A stretch of 64,000 nucleotides of DNA from Marinimicrobium hydrolyticum (lineage in GTDB: Bacteria > Pseudomonadota > Gammaproteobacteria > Pseudomonadales > Cellvibrionaceae), in the NCBI RefSeq assembly GCF_030848505.1, contig NZ_JAVDDU010000002.1, positions 1-64,000 on the forward strand, read 5' to 3'. The notes under the pieces are model-generated. The model saw only the letters and a list, made by a program, of their open reading frames with translations. It made no database searches and had not been told where the DNA came from. Both the position numbers and the translations under genes were made by a program. Shown piece by piece: positions 63,280 through 64,000 of this stretch; position 1 is the stretch's first letter; each line of letters opens with the position of its first letter.

Positions 63280-63690
63280 TTACTGGTCAGTCCCCTCGGG
63301 AACGTCGGATGCCTCAGGCACTTCAGGAACTTCCGGTACTGCAGCATCGTCATCCGGGGTATCTACCTGGGGCACTTCGGTATCTTCAACATCATCGTCA
63401 GTGATGGGGATTTCCGTGGCGTGAAAACCTGTCGGTATGGCGCGATCACCGATACCCGCGTCCTGCTTGGCGATAATGGCCAGGCCGAAGCTGGTGGCGA
63501 AAAAGAGAACCGCGAGGACTGCGGTAGCGCGGGTAAAAAAGCCGCCACTGCCCTGACTGCCGAATACGGTCTGGGAGGCGCCGCCACCGAAGGAGGCGCC
63601 GGCTACTGCGCCCTTGCCCTGCTGTAGCAGGATCAGGCCGATAATGGCCAGAGCGGTCAGTACGTGAACCAGAAGAATGATATTTTCCAT
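63280..63690 (-). CDS. secG: Protein-export membrane protein SecG
   Basis: Auxiliary subunit of the SecYEG translocon, 136 residues. Two transmembrane helices (about residues 3-22 and 52-73) flank the conserved LLQQGKGAVAGASFGGGASQTVFGS loop. The C-terminal tail is long and acidic with Val/Pro/Glu/Asp repeats (VEDTEVPQVDTPDDD). It follows tpiA by 43 bases and precedes tRNA-Leu, a conserved order. Confidence 0.95.
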   Translation of the reverse strand: MENIILLVHVLTALAIIGLILLQQGKGAVAGASFGGGASQTVFGSQGSGGFFTRATAVLAVLFFATSFGLAIIAKQDAGIGDRAIPTGFHATEIPITDDDVEDTEVPQVDTPDDDAAVPEVPEVPEASDVPEGTDQ

Positions 63691-63733
63691 TGCGTTTTTG
63701 CTCTCTTAGTGAGCGACTCTCAATACCGGGCGG

Positions 63734-64000
<267 letters not shown>

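Overview
The window looks like chromosomal DNA of a marine or soil gammaproteobacterium close to the Cellvibrionales (Cellvibrio, Saccharophagus, Marinimicrobium, Gilvimarinus type). The signs are a GH11-CBM60 xylanase, a thiD-thiE-hemL order like that of Pseudomonas, DUF6445, DUF6231 and DUF3014 proteins typical of these bacteria, and the tpiA-secG-tRNA-Leu(GAG) order. This placement rests on gene content read by eye, not on a database search.

Layout. 0-15 kb is mostly housekeeping: tyrS, an M23 peptidase, anmK, erpA, a bactofilin with its membrane partner, argC, hemJ, thiD-thiE-hemL, a YdeP/FdhF-type molybdoenzyme, a Pal-like OmpA lipoprotein and a lytic transglycosylase-like protein. 15-22 kb holds envelope proteins and a mipA-DUF3019-response regulator-histidine kinase operon, with paired OmpR/RstA-type boxes in the divergent promoter region. 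22-30 kb is mixed: a DUF4382 lipoprotein, DUF3014, a CAU tRNA, an amidohydrolase with a divergent AraC regulator, and a luciferase-like oxidoreductase. 30-38.2 kb is the most unusual part: two paralogous DUF6502-DUF5666 operons interleaved with two DUF4382 lipoprotein genes. Four close copies and one divergent copy of an 18-bp operator-like palindrome sit on their promoters. 38-45 kb is mixed metabolism and regulation. 45-54 kb is a sugar and polysaccharide region: a ThuA/cytochrome c giant, a Gfo/Idh/MocA oxidoreductase, a sugar isomerase-like TIM barrel, a PAS-AraC regulator and the GH11 xylanase. 55.2-58.2 kb is AT-richer and encodes a glycosyltransferase-like protein and a beta-propeller protein. 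58.7-63.2 kb is a 4.4-kb integrative element inserted in the 3' end of tRNA-Leu(GAG). It carries a P4-type integrase, AlpA, small HTH proteins and an iteron-like array. secG and the 3' part of tpiA close the window.

How the genes work together. The best candidate for an undescribed system is the DUF6502/DUF5666/DUF4382 module. The DUF6502 proteins carry a helix-turn-helix-like segment. The palindrome TTGGGACTATAGTGTCAA covers the -10 region of their own promoters and of the DUF4382 promoters. Both DUF6502 genes appear to start at or next to the transcription start (leaderless). A fourth operator drives no gene: it faces a short region ending in a strong terminator, so it may make an RNA of about 170 nt. 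A second point is an array of three 153-bp repeats beyond the tRNA-Leu(GAG) attachment site. Each repeat carries a short copy of the tRNA 3' end, which recalls the distal repeats of E. coli tyrT. The integrative element has separated this array from its tRNA.
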